NCBI GenBank assembly: GCA_030867875.1
Contig: JAOWCC010000936.1
Location: 16,128,095-16,192,094 of the forward strand
Reading direction: 5' to 3'
Length of the DNA: 64,000 nt
From: Actinernus sp. WN-2022
Taxonomy: Eukaryota > Cnidaria > Anthozoa > Actiniaria > Actinernidae
A program made the position numbers and the translations under genes. Each line of letters opens with the position of its first letter. Within the stretch, counting starts at the first letter, position 1. A model generated the notes under the pieces. That model was not told where the DNA came from. It saw only the letters and a program-made list of their open reading frames with translations, and did not search any database. This document shows positions 50,901 to 64,000 of the stretch, piece by piece.

Positions 50901-52250
50901 AGTTGGAGAAAGAATTGAACAAAAAATCAACATCTTCAAAAAATGGTCAAATCTGAATATTTTTTGCCAGACCGGGTAGGCGAAAAATCTTGGATTTCTG
51001 ACAAAAATAAAAAAACCACTCAATATGCTTCAAAATGATCTCAAACAATCTCCTGTTAGCTTCAGAACATCAATGGATTAAGTTGGAGAAAGAATTGAAG
51101 TAAAAATTAACATCATCAAAAATGGTCAAATCTGGATTTTTGATTTCTGACAAAAACTAAAAACCACTCGATAATGTTTCAAAATGATATCAAACAATCT
51201 CCTGTTAGCTTCAGAACATGAATGGATTAAGTTGGAGAAAGAATTTAACAAAAAATCAACATCTTCAAAAAATGGTCAAATCTGGATATTTTTTGCCAGA
51301 CCGGGTAGGCGAAAAATCTTGGATTTCTGACAAAAATAAAAAAACACTCAATATGCTTCAAAATGATCTCAAACAATCTCCTGGTAGCTTCTGAACATCA
51401 ATGGATTAAGTTGGAGAAAGAATTGAAGTAAAAATTAACATCATCAAAAATGGTCAAATCTGGCTTTTTGATTTCTGACAAAAACTAAAAACCACTCGAT
51501 AATGCTTCAAAATGATATCAAACAATCACCTGTTAGCTCCAGAACATGAATGGATTAAGTTGGAGAAAGAATTGAAGTAAAAATTAACATCATCAAAAAT
51601 GGTCAAATCGGATTTTTGATTTCTGACAAAAACTAAAAACCACTCGATAATGCTTCAAAATGATATCAAACAATCTCCTGTTAGCTTCAGAACATGAATG
51701 GATTAAGTTGGAGAAAGAATTGAACAAAAAATCAACATCTTCAAAAAATGGTCAAATCTGGATATTTTTTGCCAGACCGGGTAGGCGAAAAGTCTTGGAT
51801 TTCTGACAAAAATAAAAAAACACTCAATATGCTTCAAAATGATCTCAAACAATCTCCTGGTAGCTTCAGAACATGAATGGATTAAGTTGGAGAAAGAATT
51901 GAAGAAAAAATTAACATCATCAAAAATGGTCAAATCTGGATTTCTGACAAAAATAAAAAAACACTCAATATGCTTCAAAATGATCTCAAACAATCTCCTG
52001 TTAGCTTCAGAACATGAATGGATTAAGTTGGAGAAAGAATTGAACAAAAAATCAACATCTTCAAAAAATGGTCAAATCTGGATATTTTTTGCCAGACCGG
52101 GTAGGCGAAAAGTCTTGGATTTCTGACAAAAATAAAAAACCCACTCAATATGCTTCAAAATGATCTCAAACAATCTCCTGTTAGCTTCTGAACATCAATG
52201 GATTAAGTTGGAGAAAGAATTGAAGTAAAAATTAACATCATCAAAAATGT
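47975..52250 (+). repeat. 2110-bp higher-order repeat, two units
   Basis: Units of about 47975-50084 and 50085-52194, plus about 55 bp. Shared rare variants include CAATCACCTGTTAGCTCC (49416 and 51526) and AAATCGGATTTTTG. No 240-bp element lies inside. The left end overlaps the 2739-bp repeat. Confidence 0.85.
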
Positions 52251-55224
52251 TCAAATCTGGCTTTTTGATTTCTGACAAAAACTAAAAACCACTCGATAAT
52301 GCTTCAAAATGATATCAAACAATCTCCTGTTAGCTTCAGAACATGAATGGATTAAGTTGGAGAAAGAATTGAACAAAAAATCAACATCTTCAAAAAATGG
52401 TCAAATCTGGATATTTTTTGCCAGACCGGGTAGGCGAAAAATCTTGGATTTCTGACAAAAATAAAAAAACCACTCAATATGCTTCAAAATGATCTCAAAC
52501 AATCTCCTGTTAGCTTCTGAACATCAATGGATTAAGTTGGAGAAAGAATTGAAGTAAAAATTAACATCATCAAAAATGGTCAAATCTGGATTTTTGATTT
52601 CTGACAAAAACTAAAAACCACTCGATAATGCTTCAAAATGATATCAAACAATCTCCTGTTAGCTTCAGAACATGAATGGATTAAGTTGGAGAAAGAATTG
52701 AACAAAAAATCAACATCTTCAAAAAATGGTCAAATCTGAATATTTTTTGCCACACCGGGTAGGCGAAAAATCTTGGATTTCTGACAAAAATAAAAAAAAC
52801 ACTCAATATGCTTCAAAATAATCTCAAACAATCTCCTGTTAGCTTCTGAACATCAATGGATTAAGTTGGAGAAAGAATTGAAGTAAAAATTAACATCATC
52901 AAAAATGGTCAAATCTGGCTTTTTGATTTCTGACAAAAACTAAAAACCACTCGATAATGCTTCAAAATGATATCAAACAATCTCCTGGTAGCTTCAGAAC
53001 ATGAATGGATTAAGTTGGAGAAAGAATTGAAGAAAAAATTAACATCATCAAAAATGGTCAAATCTGGATTTTTTTTAGCCAGTGTCTATCCTTCATAACA
53101 CACACCTGAATATCTGCTTCCTTTCTCGACACCTTCATAACACGTACCTCAATATCTTCCTGTCTCCACACATCAGAAGCAGTGTCTATCTTGTTTAGAT
53201 GAGTTACGTTGTCAGGTCACAGGAACTCCATGGCCAGTAGGTACATATCCTATCGAGATATCGATATCGTTTAGAAGTTTATTCTGCATTTAAGGTACCG
53301 ACCATTATGATAATTAGTAGAGACCGGGTAGGCAAATAATCTTGGATTTCTTACAAAAATAAAAAAAGACTCAATATGCTTCAAAATGATCTCAAACAAT
53401 CTCCTGGTAGCTTCAGAACATGAATGGATTAAGTTGGAGAAAGAATTGAAGAAAAAATTAACATCATCAAAAATGGTCAAATCTGGATTTCTGACAAAAA
53501 TAAAAAACCACTCAATATGCTTCAAAATGATCTCAAACAATCTCCTGTTAGCTTCAGAACATGAATGGATTAAGTTGGAGAAAGAATTGAACAAAAAATC
53601 AACATCTTCAAAAAATGGTCAAATCTGGATATTTTTTGCCAGACCGGGTAGGCGAAAAGTCTTGGATTTCTGACAAAAATAAAAAACCCACTCAATATGC
53701 TTCAAAATGATCTCAAACAATCTCCTGTTAGCTTCTGAACATCAATGCATTAAGTTGGAGAAAGAATTGAAGTAAAAATTAACATCATCAAAAATGTTCA
53801 AATCTGGCTTTTTGATTTCTGACAAAAACTAAAAACCACTCGATAATGCTTCAAAATGATATCAAACAATCTACTGTTAGCTTCAGAACATGAATGGATT
53901 AAGTTGGAGAAAGAATTGAACAAAAAATCAACATCTTCAAAAAATGGTCAAATCTGGATATTTTTTGCCAGACCGGGTAGGCGAAAAATCTTGGATTTCT
54001 GACAAAAATAAAAAAACCACTCAATATGCTTCAAAATGATCTCAAACAATCTCCTGTTAGCTTCTGAACATCAATGGATTAAGTTGGAGAAAGAATTGAA
54101 GTAAAAATTAACATCATCAAAAATGGTCAAATCTGGATTTTTGATTTCTGACAAAAACTAAAAACCACTCGATAATGCTTCAAAATGATATCAAACAATC
54201 TCCTGTTAGCTTCAGAACATGAATGGATTAAGTTGGAGAAAGAATTGAACAAAAAATCAACATCTTCAAAAAATGGTCAAATCTGGATATTTTTTGCCAG
54301 ACCGGGTAGGCGAAAAATCTTGGATTTCTGACAAAAATAAAAAAACACTCAATATGCTTCAAAATGATCTCAAACAATCTCCTGGTAGCTTCTGAACATC
54401 AATGGATTAAGTTGGAGAAAGAATTGAAGTAAAAATTAACATCATCAAAAATGGTCAAATCTGGCTTTTTGATTTCTGACAAAAACTAAAAACCACTCGA
54501 TAATGCTTCAAAATGATATCAAACAATCACCTGTTAGCTCCAGAACATGAATGGATTAAGTTGGAGAAAGAATTGAAGTAAAAATTAACATCATCAAAAA
54601 TGGTCAAATCGGATTTTTGATTTCTGACAAAAACTAAAAACCACTCGATAATGCTTCAAAATGATATCAAACAATCTCCTGTTAGCTTCAGAACATGAAT
54701 GGATTAAGTTGGAGAAAGAATTGAACAAAAAATCAACATCTTCAAAAAATGGTCAAATCTGGATATTTTTTGCCAGACCGGGTAGGCGAAAAGTCTTGGA
54801 TTTCTGACAAAAATAAAAAAACACTCAATATGCTTCAAAATGATCTCAAACAATCTCCTGGTAGCTTCAGAACATGAATGGATTAAGTTGGAGAAAGAAT
54901 TGAAGAAAAAATTAACATCATCAAAAATGGTCAAATCTGGATTTCTGACAAAAATAAAAAACCACTCAATATGCTTCAAAATGATCTCAAACAATCTCCT
55001 GTTAGCTTCAGAACATGAATGGATTAAGTTGGAGAAAGAATTGAACAAAAAATCAACATCTTCAAAAAATGGTCAAATCTGGATATTTTTTGCCAGACCG
55101 GGTAGGCGAAAAGTCTTGGATTTCTGACAAAAATAAAAAACCCACTCAATATGCTTCAAAATGATCTCAAACAATCTCCTGTTAGCTTCTGAACATCAAT
55201 GGATTAAGTTGGAGAAAGAATTGA
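50083..55224 (+). repeat. 8777-bp-spaced duplication, left copy
   Basis: Sequence from about 50083 recurs 8777 bp later with 240-bp element copy 13 included. The match begins where TTCTGAACATC here faces TTCAGAACATC there. Small differences exist, for example AAAAAAACACTC near 51954 against AAAAACCACTC near 60731. Confidence 0.85.
53082..53321 (+). repeat. 240-bp passenger element, copy 13
   Basis: Preceded by eight T before AGCC, a length shared only with copy 15. The following joint reads AAAAAAAGACTCAATATGC with G in place of C. Confidence 0.9.
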
Positions 55225-57662
55225 AGTAAAAATTAACATCATCAAAAATGTTCAAATCTGGCTTTTTGATTTCTGACAAAAACTAAAAACCACTCGATAA
55301 TGCTTCAAAATGATATCAAACAATCTCCTGGTAGCTTCAGAACATGAATGGATTAAGTTGGAGAAAGAATTGAAGAAAAAATTAACATCATCAAAAATGG
55401 TCAAATCTGGATTTCTGACAAAAATAAAAAACCACTCAATATGGTTCAAAATGATCTCAAACAATCTCCTGTTAGCTTCAGAACATGAATGGATTAAGTT
55501 GGAGAAAGAATTGAACAAAAAATCAACATCTTCAAAAAATGGTCAAATCTGGATATTTTTTGCCAGACCGGGTAGGCGAAAAGTCTTGGATTTCTGACAA
55601 AAATAAAAAACCCACTCAATATGCTTCAAAATGATCTCAAACAATCTCCTGTTAGCTTCTGAACATCAATGCATTAAGTTGGAGAAAGAATTGAAGTAAA
55701 AATTAACATCATCAAAAATGTTCAAATCTGGCTTTTTGATTTCTGACAAAAACTAAAAACCACTCGATAATGCTTCAAAATGATATCAAACAATCTACTG
55801 TTAGCTTCAGAACATGAATGGATTAAGTTGGAGAAAGAATTGAACAAAAAATCAACATCTTCAAAAAATGGTCAAATCTGGATATTTTTTGCCAGACCGG
55901 GTAGGCGAAAAATCTTGGATTTCTGACAAAAATAAAAAAACCACTCAATATGCTTCAAAATGATCTCAAACAATCTCCTGTTAGCTTCTGAACATCAATG
56001 GATTAAGTTGGAGAAAGAATTGAAGTAAAAATTAACATCATCAAAAATGGTCAAATCTGGATTTTTGATTTCTGACAAAAACTAAAAACCACTCGATAAT
56101 GCTTCAAAATGATATCAAACAATCTCCTGTTAGCTTCAGAACATGAATGGATTAAGTTGGAGAAAGAGTTGAACAAAAAATCAACATCTTCAAAAAATGG
56201 TCAAATCTGGCTTTTTGATTTCTGACAAAAACTAAAAACCACTCGATAATGCTTCAAAATGATATCAAACAATCTCCTGTTAGCTTCAGAACATGAATGG
56301 ATTAAGTTGGAGAAAGAATTGAACAAAAAATCAACATCTTCAAAAAATGGTCAAATCTGGATATTTTTTGCCAGACCGGGTAGGCGAAAAATCTTGGATT
56401 TCTGACAAAAATAAAAAAACACTCAATATGCTTCAAAATGATATCAAACAATCTCCTGTTAGCTTCAGAACATGAATGGATTAAGTTGGAGAAAGAATTG
56501 AACAAAAAATCAACATCTTCAAAAAATGGTCAAATCTGGATATTTTTTGCCAGAAAATCTTGGATTTCTGACAAAAATAAAAAAACCACTCAATATGCTT
56601 CAAAATGATCTCAAACAATCTCCTGTTAGCTTCTGAATATCAATGGATTAAGTTGGAGAAAGAATTGAAGTAAAAATTAACATCTTCAAAAAATGGTCAA
56701 ATCTGGATTTCTGACAAAAATAAAAAAACCACTCAATATGCTTCAAAATGATCTCAAACAATCTCCTGTTAGCTTCAGAACATGAATGGATTAAGTTGGA
56801 GAAAGAATTGAAGTAAAAATTAACATCTTCAAAAAATGGTCAAATCTGAATATTTTTTGCCACACCGGGTAGGCGAAAAATCTTGGATTTCTGACAAAAA
56901 TAAAAAAAACACTCAATATGCTTCAAAATGATCTCAAACAATCTCCTGTTAGCTTCTGAACATCAATGGATTAAGTTGGAGAAAGAATTGAAGTAAAAAT
57001 TAACATCATCAAAAATGGTCAAATCTGGCTTTTTGATTTCTGACAAAAACTAAAAACCACTCGATAATGCTTCAAAATGATATCAAACAATCTCCTGGTA
57101 GCTTCAGAACATGAATGGATTAAGTTGGAGAAAGAATTGAACAAAAAATTAACATCTTCAAAAAATGGTCAAATCTGGATTTCTGACAAAAATAAAAAAA
57201 CCACTCAATATGCTTCAAAATGATCTCAAACAATCTCCTGTTAGCTTCAGAACATGAATGGATTAAGTTGGAGAAAGAATTGAAGTAAAAATTAACATCT
57301 TCAAAAAATGGTCAAATCTGAATATTTTTTGCCACACCGGGTAGGCGAAAAATCTTGGATTTCTGACAAAAATAAAAAAAACACTCAATATGCTTCAAAA
57401 TGATCTCAAACAATCTCCTGTTAGCTTCTGAACATCAATGGATTAAGTTGGAGAAAGAATTGAAGTAAAAATTAACATCATCAAAAATGGTCAAATCTGG
57501 CTTTTTGATTTCTGACAAAAACTAAAAACCACTCGATAATGCTTCAAAATGATATCAAACAATCTCCTGGTAGCTTCAGAACATGAATGGATTAAGTTGG
57601 AGAAAGAATTGAACAAAAAATTAACATCATCAAAAATGGTCAAATCTGGATTTTTTTAGCCA

Positions 57663-57902
57663 GTGTCTATCCTTCATAACACACACCTGAATATCTGCTT
57701 CCTTTCTCGACACCTTCATAACACGTACCTCAATATCTTCCTGTCTCCACACATCAGAAGCAGTGTCTATCTTGTTTAGATGAGTTACGTTGTCAGGTCA
57801 CAGGAACTCCATGGCCAGTAGGTACATATCCTATCGAGATATCGATATCGTTTAGAAGTTTATTCTGCATTTAAGGTACCGACCATTATGATAATTAGTA
57901 GA
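57663..57902 (+). repeat. 240-bp passenger element, copy 14
   Basis: The left flank is the hybrid AACAAAAAATTAAC type (as copies 9, 11, 12), while the right flank has the AAGACTCAAT variant (as copies 13 and 15). The two sides therefore derive from different sublineages joined at or near the element. Confidence 0.9.
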
Positions 57903-58859
57903 GACCGGGTAGGCAAATAATCTTGGATTTCTTACAAAAATAAAAAAAGACTCAATATGCTTCAAAATGATCTCAAACAATCTCCTGGTAGCTTCAGAAC
58001 ATGAATGGATTAAGTTGGAGAAAGAATTGAAGAAAAAATTAACATCATCAAAAATGGTCAAATCTGGATTTCTGACAAAAATAAAAAAACAATCAATATG
58101 CTTCAAAATGACCTCAAACAATCTCCTGTTAGCTTCAGAACATGAATGGATTAAGTTGGAGAAAGAATTGAACAAAAAATCAACATCTTCAAAAAATGGT
58201 CAAATCTGAATATTTTTTGCCAGACCGGGTAGGCGAAAAATCTTGGATTTCTGACAAAAATGAAAAAACACTCAATATGCTTCAAAATGATATCAAACAA
58301 TCTCCTGTTAGCTTCAGAACATGAATGGATTAAGTTGGAGAAAGAATTGAACAAAAAATCAACATCTTCAAAAAATGGTCAAATCTGGATATTTTTTGCC
58401 AGACCGGGTAGGCGAAAAATCTTGGATTTCTGACAAAAATAAAAAAACCACTCAATATGCTTCAAAATGATCTCAAACAATCTCCTGTTAGCTTCAGAAC
58501 ATCAATGGATTAAGTTGGAGAAAGAATTGAACAAAAAATCAACATCTTCAAAAAATGGTCAAATCTGAATATTTTTTGCCAGACCGGGTAGGCGAAAAAT
58601 CTTGGATTTCTGACAAAAATAAAAAAACCACTCAATATGCTTCAAAATGATCTCAAACAATCTCCTGTTAGCTTCAGAACATGAATGGATTAAGTTGGAG
58701 AAAGAATTGAACAAAAAATCAACATCTTCAAAAAATGGTCAAATCTGAATATTTTTTGCCAGACCGGGTAGGCGAAAAATCTTGGATTTCTGACAAAAAT
58801 AAAAAAACCACTCAATATGCTTCAAAATGATCTCAAACAATCTCCTGTTAGCTTCAGAA

Positions 58860-61800
58860 CATCAATGGATTAAGTTGGAGAAAGAATTGAAGTAAAAATT
58901 AACATCATCAAAAATGGTCAAATCTGGCTTTTTGATTTCTGACAAAAACTAAAAACCACTCGATAATGCTTCAAAATGATATCAAACAATCTCCTGTTAG
59001 CTCCAGAACATGAATGGATTAAGTTGGAGAAAGAATTGAAGTAAAAATTAACATCATCAAAAATGGTCAAATCGGATTTTTGATTTCTGACAAAAACTAA
59101 AAACCACTCGATAATGCTTCAAAATGATATCAAACAATCTCCTGTTAGCTTCAGAACATGAATGGATTAAGTTGGAGAAAGAATTGAACAAAAAATCAAC
59201 ATCTTCAAAAAATGGTCAAATCTGGATATTTTTTGCCAGACCGGGTAGGCGAAAAGTCTTGGATTTCTGACAAAAATAAAAAAACACTCAATATGCTTCA
59301 AAATGATATCAAACAATCTCCTGTTAGCTTCTGAACATCAATGGATTAAGTTGGAGAAAGAATTGAAGTAAAAATTAACATCATCAAAAATGGTCAAATC
59401 TGGATTTTTGATTTCTGACAAAAACTAAAAACCACTCGATAATGCTTCAAAATGATATCAAACAATCTCCTGTTAGCTTCAGAACATGAATGGATTAAGT
59501 TGGAGAAAGAATTGAACAAAAAATCAACATCTTCAAAAAATGGTCAAATCTGAATATTTTTTGCCAGACCGGGTAGGCGAAAAATCTTGGATTTCTGACA
59601 AAAATAAAAAAACCACTCAATATGCTTCAAAATGATCTCAAACAATCTCCTGTTAGCTTCAGAACATGAATGGATTAAGTTGGAGAAAGAATTGAACAAA
59701 AAATCAACATCTTCAAAAAATGGTCAAATCTGAATATTTTTTGCCAGACCGGGTAGGCGAAAAATCTTGGATTTCTGACAAAAATAAAAAAACCACTCAA
59801 TATGCTTCAAAATGATCTCAAACAATCTCCTGTTAGCTTCAGAACATCAATGGATTAAGTTGGAGAAAGAATTGAAGTAAAAATTAACATCATCAAAAAT
59901 GGTCAAATCTGGATTTTTGATTTCTGACAAAAACTAAAAACCACTCGATAATGTTTCAAAATGATATCAAACAATCTCCTGTTAGCTTCAGAACATGAAT
60001 GGATTAAGTTGGAGAAAGAATTTAACAAAAAATCAACATCTTCAAAAAATGGTCAAATCTGGATATTTTTTGCCAGACCGGGTAGGCGAAAAATCTTGGA
60101 TTTCTGACAAAAATAAAAAAACACTCAATATGCTTCAAAATGATCTCAAACAATCTCCTGGTAGCTTCTGAACATCAATGGATTAAGTTGGAGAAAGAAT
60201 TGAAGTAAAAATTAACATCATCAAAAATGGTCAAATCTGGCTTTTTGATTTCTGACAAAAACTAAAAACCACTCGATAATGCTTCAAAATGATATCAAAC
60301 AATCACCTGTTAGCTCCAGAACATGAATGGATTAAGTTGGAGAAAGAATTGAAGTAAAAATTAACATCATCAAAAATGGTCAAATCGGATTTTTGATTTC
60401 TGACAAAAACTAAAAACCACTCGATAATGCTTCAAAATGATATCAAACAATCTCCTGTTAGCTTCAGAACATGAATGGATTAAGTTGGAGAAAGAATTGA
60501 ACAAAAAATCAACATCTTCAAAAAATGGTCAAATCTGGATATTTTTTGCCAGACCGGGTAGGCGAAAAGTCTTGGATTTCTGACAAAAATAAAAAAACAC
60601 TCAATATGCTTCAAAATGATCTCAAACAATCTCCTGGTAGCTTCAGAACATGAATGGATTAAGTTGGAGAAAGAATTGAAGAAAAAATTAACATCATCAA
60701 AAATGGTCAAATCTGGATTTCTGACAAAAATAAAAAACCACTCAATATGCTTCAAAATGATCTCAAACAATCTCCTGTTAGCTTCAGAACATGAATGGAT
60801 TAAGTTGGAGAAAGAATTGAACAAAAAATCAACATCTTCAAAAAATGGTCAAATCTGGATATTTTTTGCCAGACCGGGTAGGCGAAAAGTCTTGGATTTC
60901 TGACAAAAATAAAAAACCCACTCAATATGCTTCAAAATGATCTCAAACAATCTCCTGTTAGCTTCTGAACATCAATGGATTAAGTTGGAGAAAGAATTGA
61001 AGTAAAAATTAACATCATCAAAAATGTTCAAATCTGGCTTTTTGATTTCTGACAAAAACTAAAAACCACTCGATAATGCTTCAAAATGATATCAAACAAT
61101 CTCCTGTTAGCTTCAGAACATGAATGGATTAAGTTGGAGAAAGAATTGAACAAAAAATCAACATCTTCAAAAAATGGTCAAATCTGGATATTTTTTGCCA
61201 GACCGGGTAGGCGAAAAATCTTGGATTTCTGACAAAAATAAAAAAACCACTCAATATGCTTCAAAATGATCTCAAACAATCTCCTGTTAGCTTCTGAACA
61301 TCAATGGATTAAGTTGGAGAAAGAATTGAAGTAAAAATTAACATCATCAAAAATGGTCAAATCTGGATTTTTGATTTCTGACAAAAACTAAAAACCACTC
61401 GATAATGCTTCAAAATGATATCAAACAATCTCCTGTTAGCTTCAGAACATGAATGGATTAAGTTGGAGAAAGAATTGAACAAAAAATCAACATCTTCAAA
61501 AAATGGTCAAATCTGAATATTTTTTGCCACACCGGGTAGGCGAAAAATCTTGGATTTCTGACAAAAATAAAAAAAACACTCAATATGCTTCAAAATGATC
61601 TCAAACAATCTCCTGTTAGCTTCTGAACATCAATGGATTAAGTTGGAGAAAGAATTGAAGTAAAAATTAACATCATCAAAAATGGTCAAATCTGGCTTTT
61701 TGATTTCTGACAAAAACTAAAAACCACTCGATAATGCTTCAAAATGATATCAAACAATCTCCTGGTAGCTTCAGAACATGAATGGATTAAGTTGGAGAAA

Positions 61801-64000
61801 GAATTGAAGAAAAAATTAACATCATCAAAAATGGTCAAATCTGGATTTTTTTTAGCCAGTGTCTATCCTTCATAACACACACCTGAATATCTGCTTCCTT
61901 TCTCGACACCTTCATAACACGTACCTCAATATCTTCCTGTCTCCACACATCAGAAGCAGTGTCTATCTTGTTTAGATGAGTTACGTTGTCAGGTCACAGG
62001 AACTCCATGGCCAGTAGGTACATATCCTATCGAGATATCGATATCGTTTAGAAGTTTATTCTGCATTTAAGGTACCGACCATTATGATAATTAGTAGAGA
62101 CCGGGTAGGCAAATAATCTTGGATTTCTTACAAAAATAAAAAAAGACTCAATATGCTTCAAAATGATCTCAAACAATCTCCTGGTAGCTTCAGAACATGA
62201 ATGGATTAAGTTGGAGAAAGAATTGAAGAAAAAATTAACATCATCAAAAATGGTCAAATCTGGATTTCTGACAAAAATAAAAAACCACTCAATATGCTTC
62301 AAAATGATCTCAAACAATCTCCTGTTAGCTTCAGAACATGAATGGATTAAGTTGGAGAAAGAATTGAACAAAAAATCAACATCTTCAAAAAATGGTCAAA
62401 TCTGGATATTTTTTGCCAGACCGGGTAGGCGAAAAGTCTTGGATTTCTGACAAAAATAAAAAACCCACTCAATATGCTTCAAAATGATCTCAAACAATCT
62501 CCTGTTAGCTTCTGAACATCAATGCATTAAGTTGGAGAAAGAATTGAAGTAAAAATTAACATCATCAAAAATGTTCAAATCTGGCTTTTTGATTTCTGAC
62601 AAAAACTAAAAACCACTCGATAATGCTTCAAAATGATATCAAACAATCTACTGTTAGCTTCAGAACATGAATGGATTAAGTTGGAGAAAGAATTGAACAA
62701 AAAATCAACATCTTCAAAAAATGGTGAAATCTGGATATTTTTTGCCAGACCGGGTAGGCGAAAAATCTTGGATTTCTGACAAAAATAAAAAAACCACTCA
62801 ATATGCTTCAAAATGATCTCAAACAATCTCCTGTTAGCTTCTGAACATCAATGGATTAAGTTGGAGAAAGAATTGAAGTAAAAATTAACATCATCAAAAA
62901 TGGTCAAATCTGGATTTTTGATTTCTGACAAAACTAAAAACCACTCGATAATGCTTCAAAATGATATCAAACAATCTCCTGTTAGCTTCAGAACATGAAT
63001 GGATTAAGTTGGAGAAAGAATTGAACAAAAAATCAACATCTTCAAAAAATGGTCAAATCTGGATATTTTTTGCCAGACCGGGTAGGCGAAAAATCTTGGA
63101 TTTCTGACAAAAATAAAAAAACACTCAATATGCTTCAAAATGATCTCAAACAATCTCCTGGTAGCTTTTGAACATCAATGGATTAAGTTGGAGAAAGAAT
63201 TGAAGTAAAAATTAACATCATCAAAAATGGTCAAATCTGGCTTTTTGATTTCTGACAAAAACTAAAAACCACTCGATAATGCTTCAAAATGATATCAAAC
63301 AATCACCTGTTAGCTCCAGAACATGAATGGATTAAGTTGGAGAAAGAATTGAAGTAAAAATTAACATCATCAAAAATGGTCAAATCGGATTTTTGATTTC
63401 TGACAAAAACTAAAAACCACTCGATAATGCTTCAAAATGATATCAAACAATCTCCTGTTAGCTTCAGAACATGAATGGATTAAGTTGGAGAAAGAATTGA
63501 ACAAAAAATCAACATCTTCAAAAAATGGTCAAATCTGGATATTTTTTGCCAGACCGGGTAGGCGAAAAGTCTTGGATTTCTGACAAAAATAAAAAAACAC
63601 TCAATATGCTTCAAAATGATCTCAAACAATCTCCTGGTAGCTTCAGAACATGAATGGATTAAGTTGGAGAAAGAATTGAAGAAAAAATTAACATCATCAA
63701 AAATGGTCAAATCTGGATTTCTGACAAAAATAAAAAACCACTCAATATGCTTCAAAATGATCTCAAACAATCTCCTGTTAGCTTCAGAACATGAATGGAT
63801 TAAGTTGGAGAAAGAATTGAACAAAAAATCAACATCTTCAAAAAATGGTCAAATCTGGATATTTTTTGCCAGACCGGGTAGGCGAAAAGTCTTGGATTTC
63901 TGACAAAAATAAAAAACCCACTCAATATGCTTCAAAATGATCTCAAACAATCTCCTGTTAGCTTCTGAACATCAATGGATTAAGTTGGAGAAAGAATTGA
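58860..64000 (+). repeat. 8777-bp-spaced duplication, right copy (runs off the window)
   Basis: Matches 50083-55224. A single missing A near 62932 (GACAAAACTAAAAACC) shifts the offset to 8776 thereafter. The copy is still in register at the last base, so its true length is unknown. Confidence 0.85.
61859..62098 (+). repeat. 240-bp passenger element, copy 15
   Basis: Exactly 8777 bp from copy 13, with the same eight-T left flank and AAGACTCAAT right joint. It belongs to the second copy of the 8777-bp repeat. Confidence 0.9.

Larger units (their letters stand above)
34881..64000 (+). repeat. Satellite block A4 (longest subfamily A block, continues past the window)
   Basis: Subfamily A monomers of three length classes: 180 bp, 149 bp and about 141 bp (AAATCTGGATTTCTGAC form, for example 36003 to 36144). 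Eight 240-bp elements are embedded and no MITE. Higher-order periods of 2739, 2110 and 8777 bp are visible. A small B-like patch lies at 35271-35326. The array runs off the right edge. No gene is seen. Confidence 0.95.

Noticed and set aside
2431..62098. Fifteen independent insertions of the 240-bp element.
   Set aside because: All copies share one insertion point, orientation and flanking variants, and several are spaced exactly by the higher-order periods (2739, 8777, 8900). Co-amplification explains this without site-specific transposition.
1..64000. CRISPR array, because of regularly spaced short repeats.
   Set aside because: There are no unique spacers of constant length and no cas genes. 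The whole unit repeats, which is satellite structure.

Overview
The window reads as eukaryotic, gene-free satellite DNA, probably heterochromatin. Essentially all 64 kb is one AT-rich tandem-repeat family in a single orientation. The full monomer is about 180 bp and its most constant segments are TCAAACAATCTCCTG and AAGTTGGAGAAAGAA. I found no convincing protein-coding gene, RNA gene, CRISPR array or bacterial feature. The many short open frames (60 to 176 codons) on both strands are the satellite read in frame, since 180 bp equals 60 codons. The species cannot be named from this sequence; a metazoan genome is a guess.

Two subfamilies alternate in blocks. Subfamily A has GAACAAAAAATCAAC or GAAGTAAAAATTAAC tails and ...CACTCAATATGC or ...CACTCGATAATGC joints. 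It fills about 1-840, 1905-9165, 14781-18062 and 34880-64000. Subfamily B has CCTGGTTGCTTCAG, ATTCCAGACAAAAACTC, CAATACGC and sometimes GGACCAAGTTGG. It fills about 841-1904, 9166-14780 and 18063-34880. Each subfamily contains full and shortened monomers whose missing segments lie between short direct repeats.

Two foreign sequences are embedded in the A blocks. A 240-bp passenger element occurs 15 times, always in the same orientation and at the same point of the monomer. A 682-bp MITE-like element with 25-bp terminal inverted repeats and a TA target duplication occurs three times, each time between two 240-bp elements in a 1342-bp cassette. The constant sites show that both spread by satellite amplification, not by repeated insertion. 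The MITE carries a dense promoter-like motif cluster: four CACGTG boxes, one TGACGTCA and a TATATAAAA.

Large higher-order structure sits on top. A mixed A+B block of about 8.5 kb (6.29-14.78 kb) is repeated at 15.19-25.38 kb with a 1200-bp, a 681-bp and a 183-bp length difference. The window's first 1.9 kb look like the remnant of a third copy. Further periods are 329 bp (long+short dimers), 2103 bp (28.6-33.8 kb), 2739 bp (43.06-48.66 kb), 2110 bp (47.98-52.25 kb) and 8777 bp (50.08-55.22 kb against 58.86-64.0 kb, open at the right edge). The sequence thus records recent nested unequal exchange. All boundaries and copy relations were read by eye; those given as 'about' are approximate to tens of bases.
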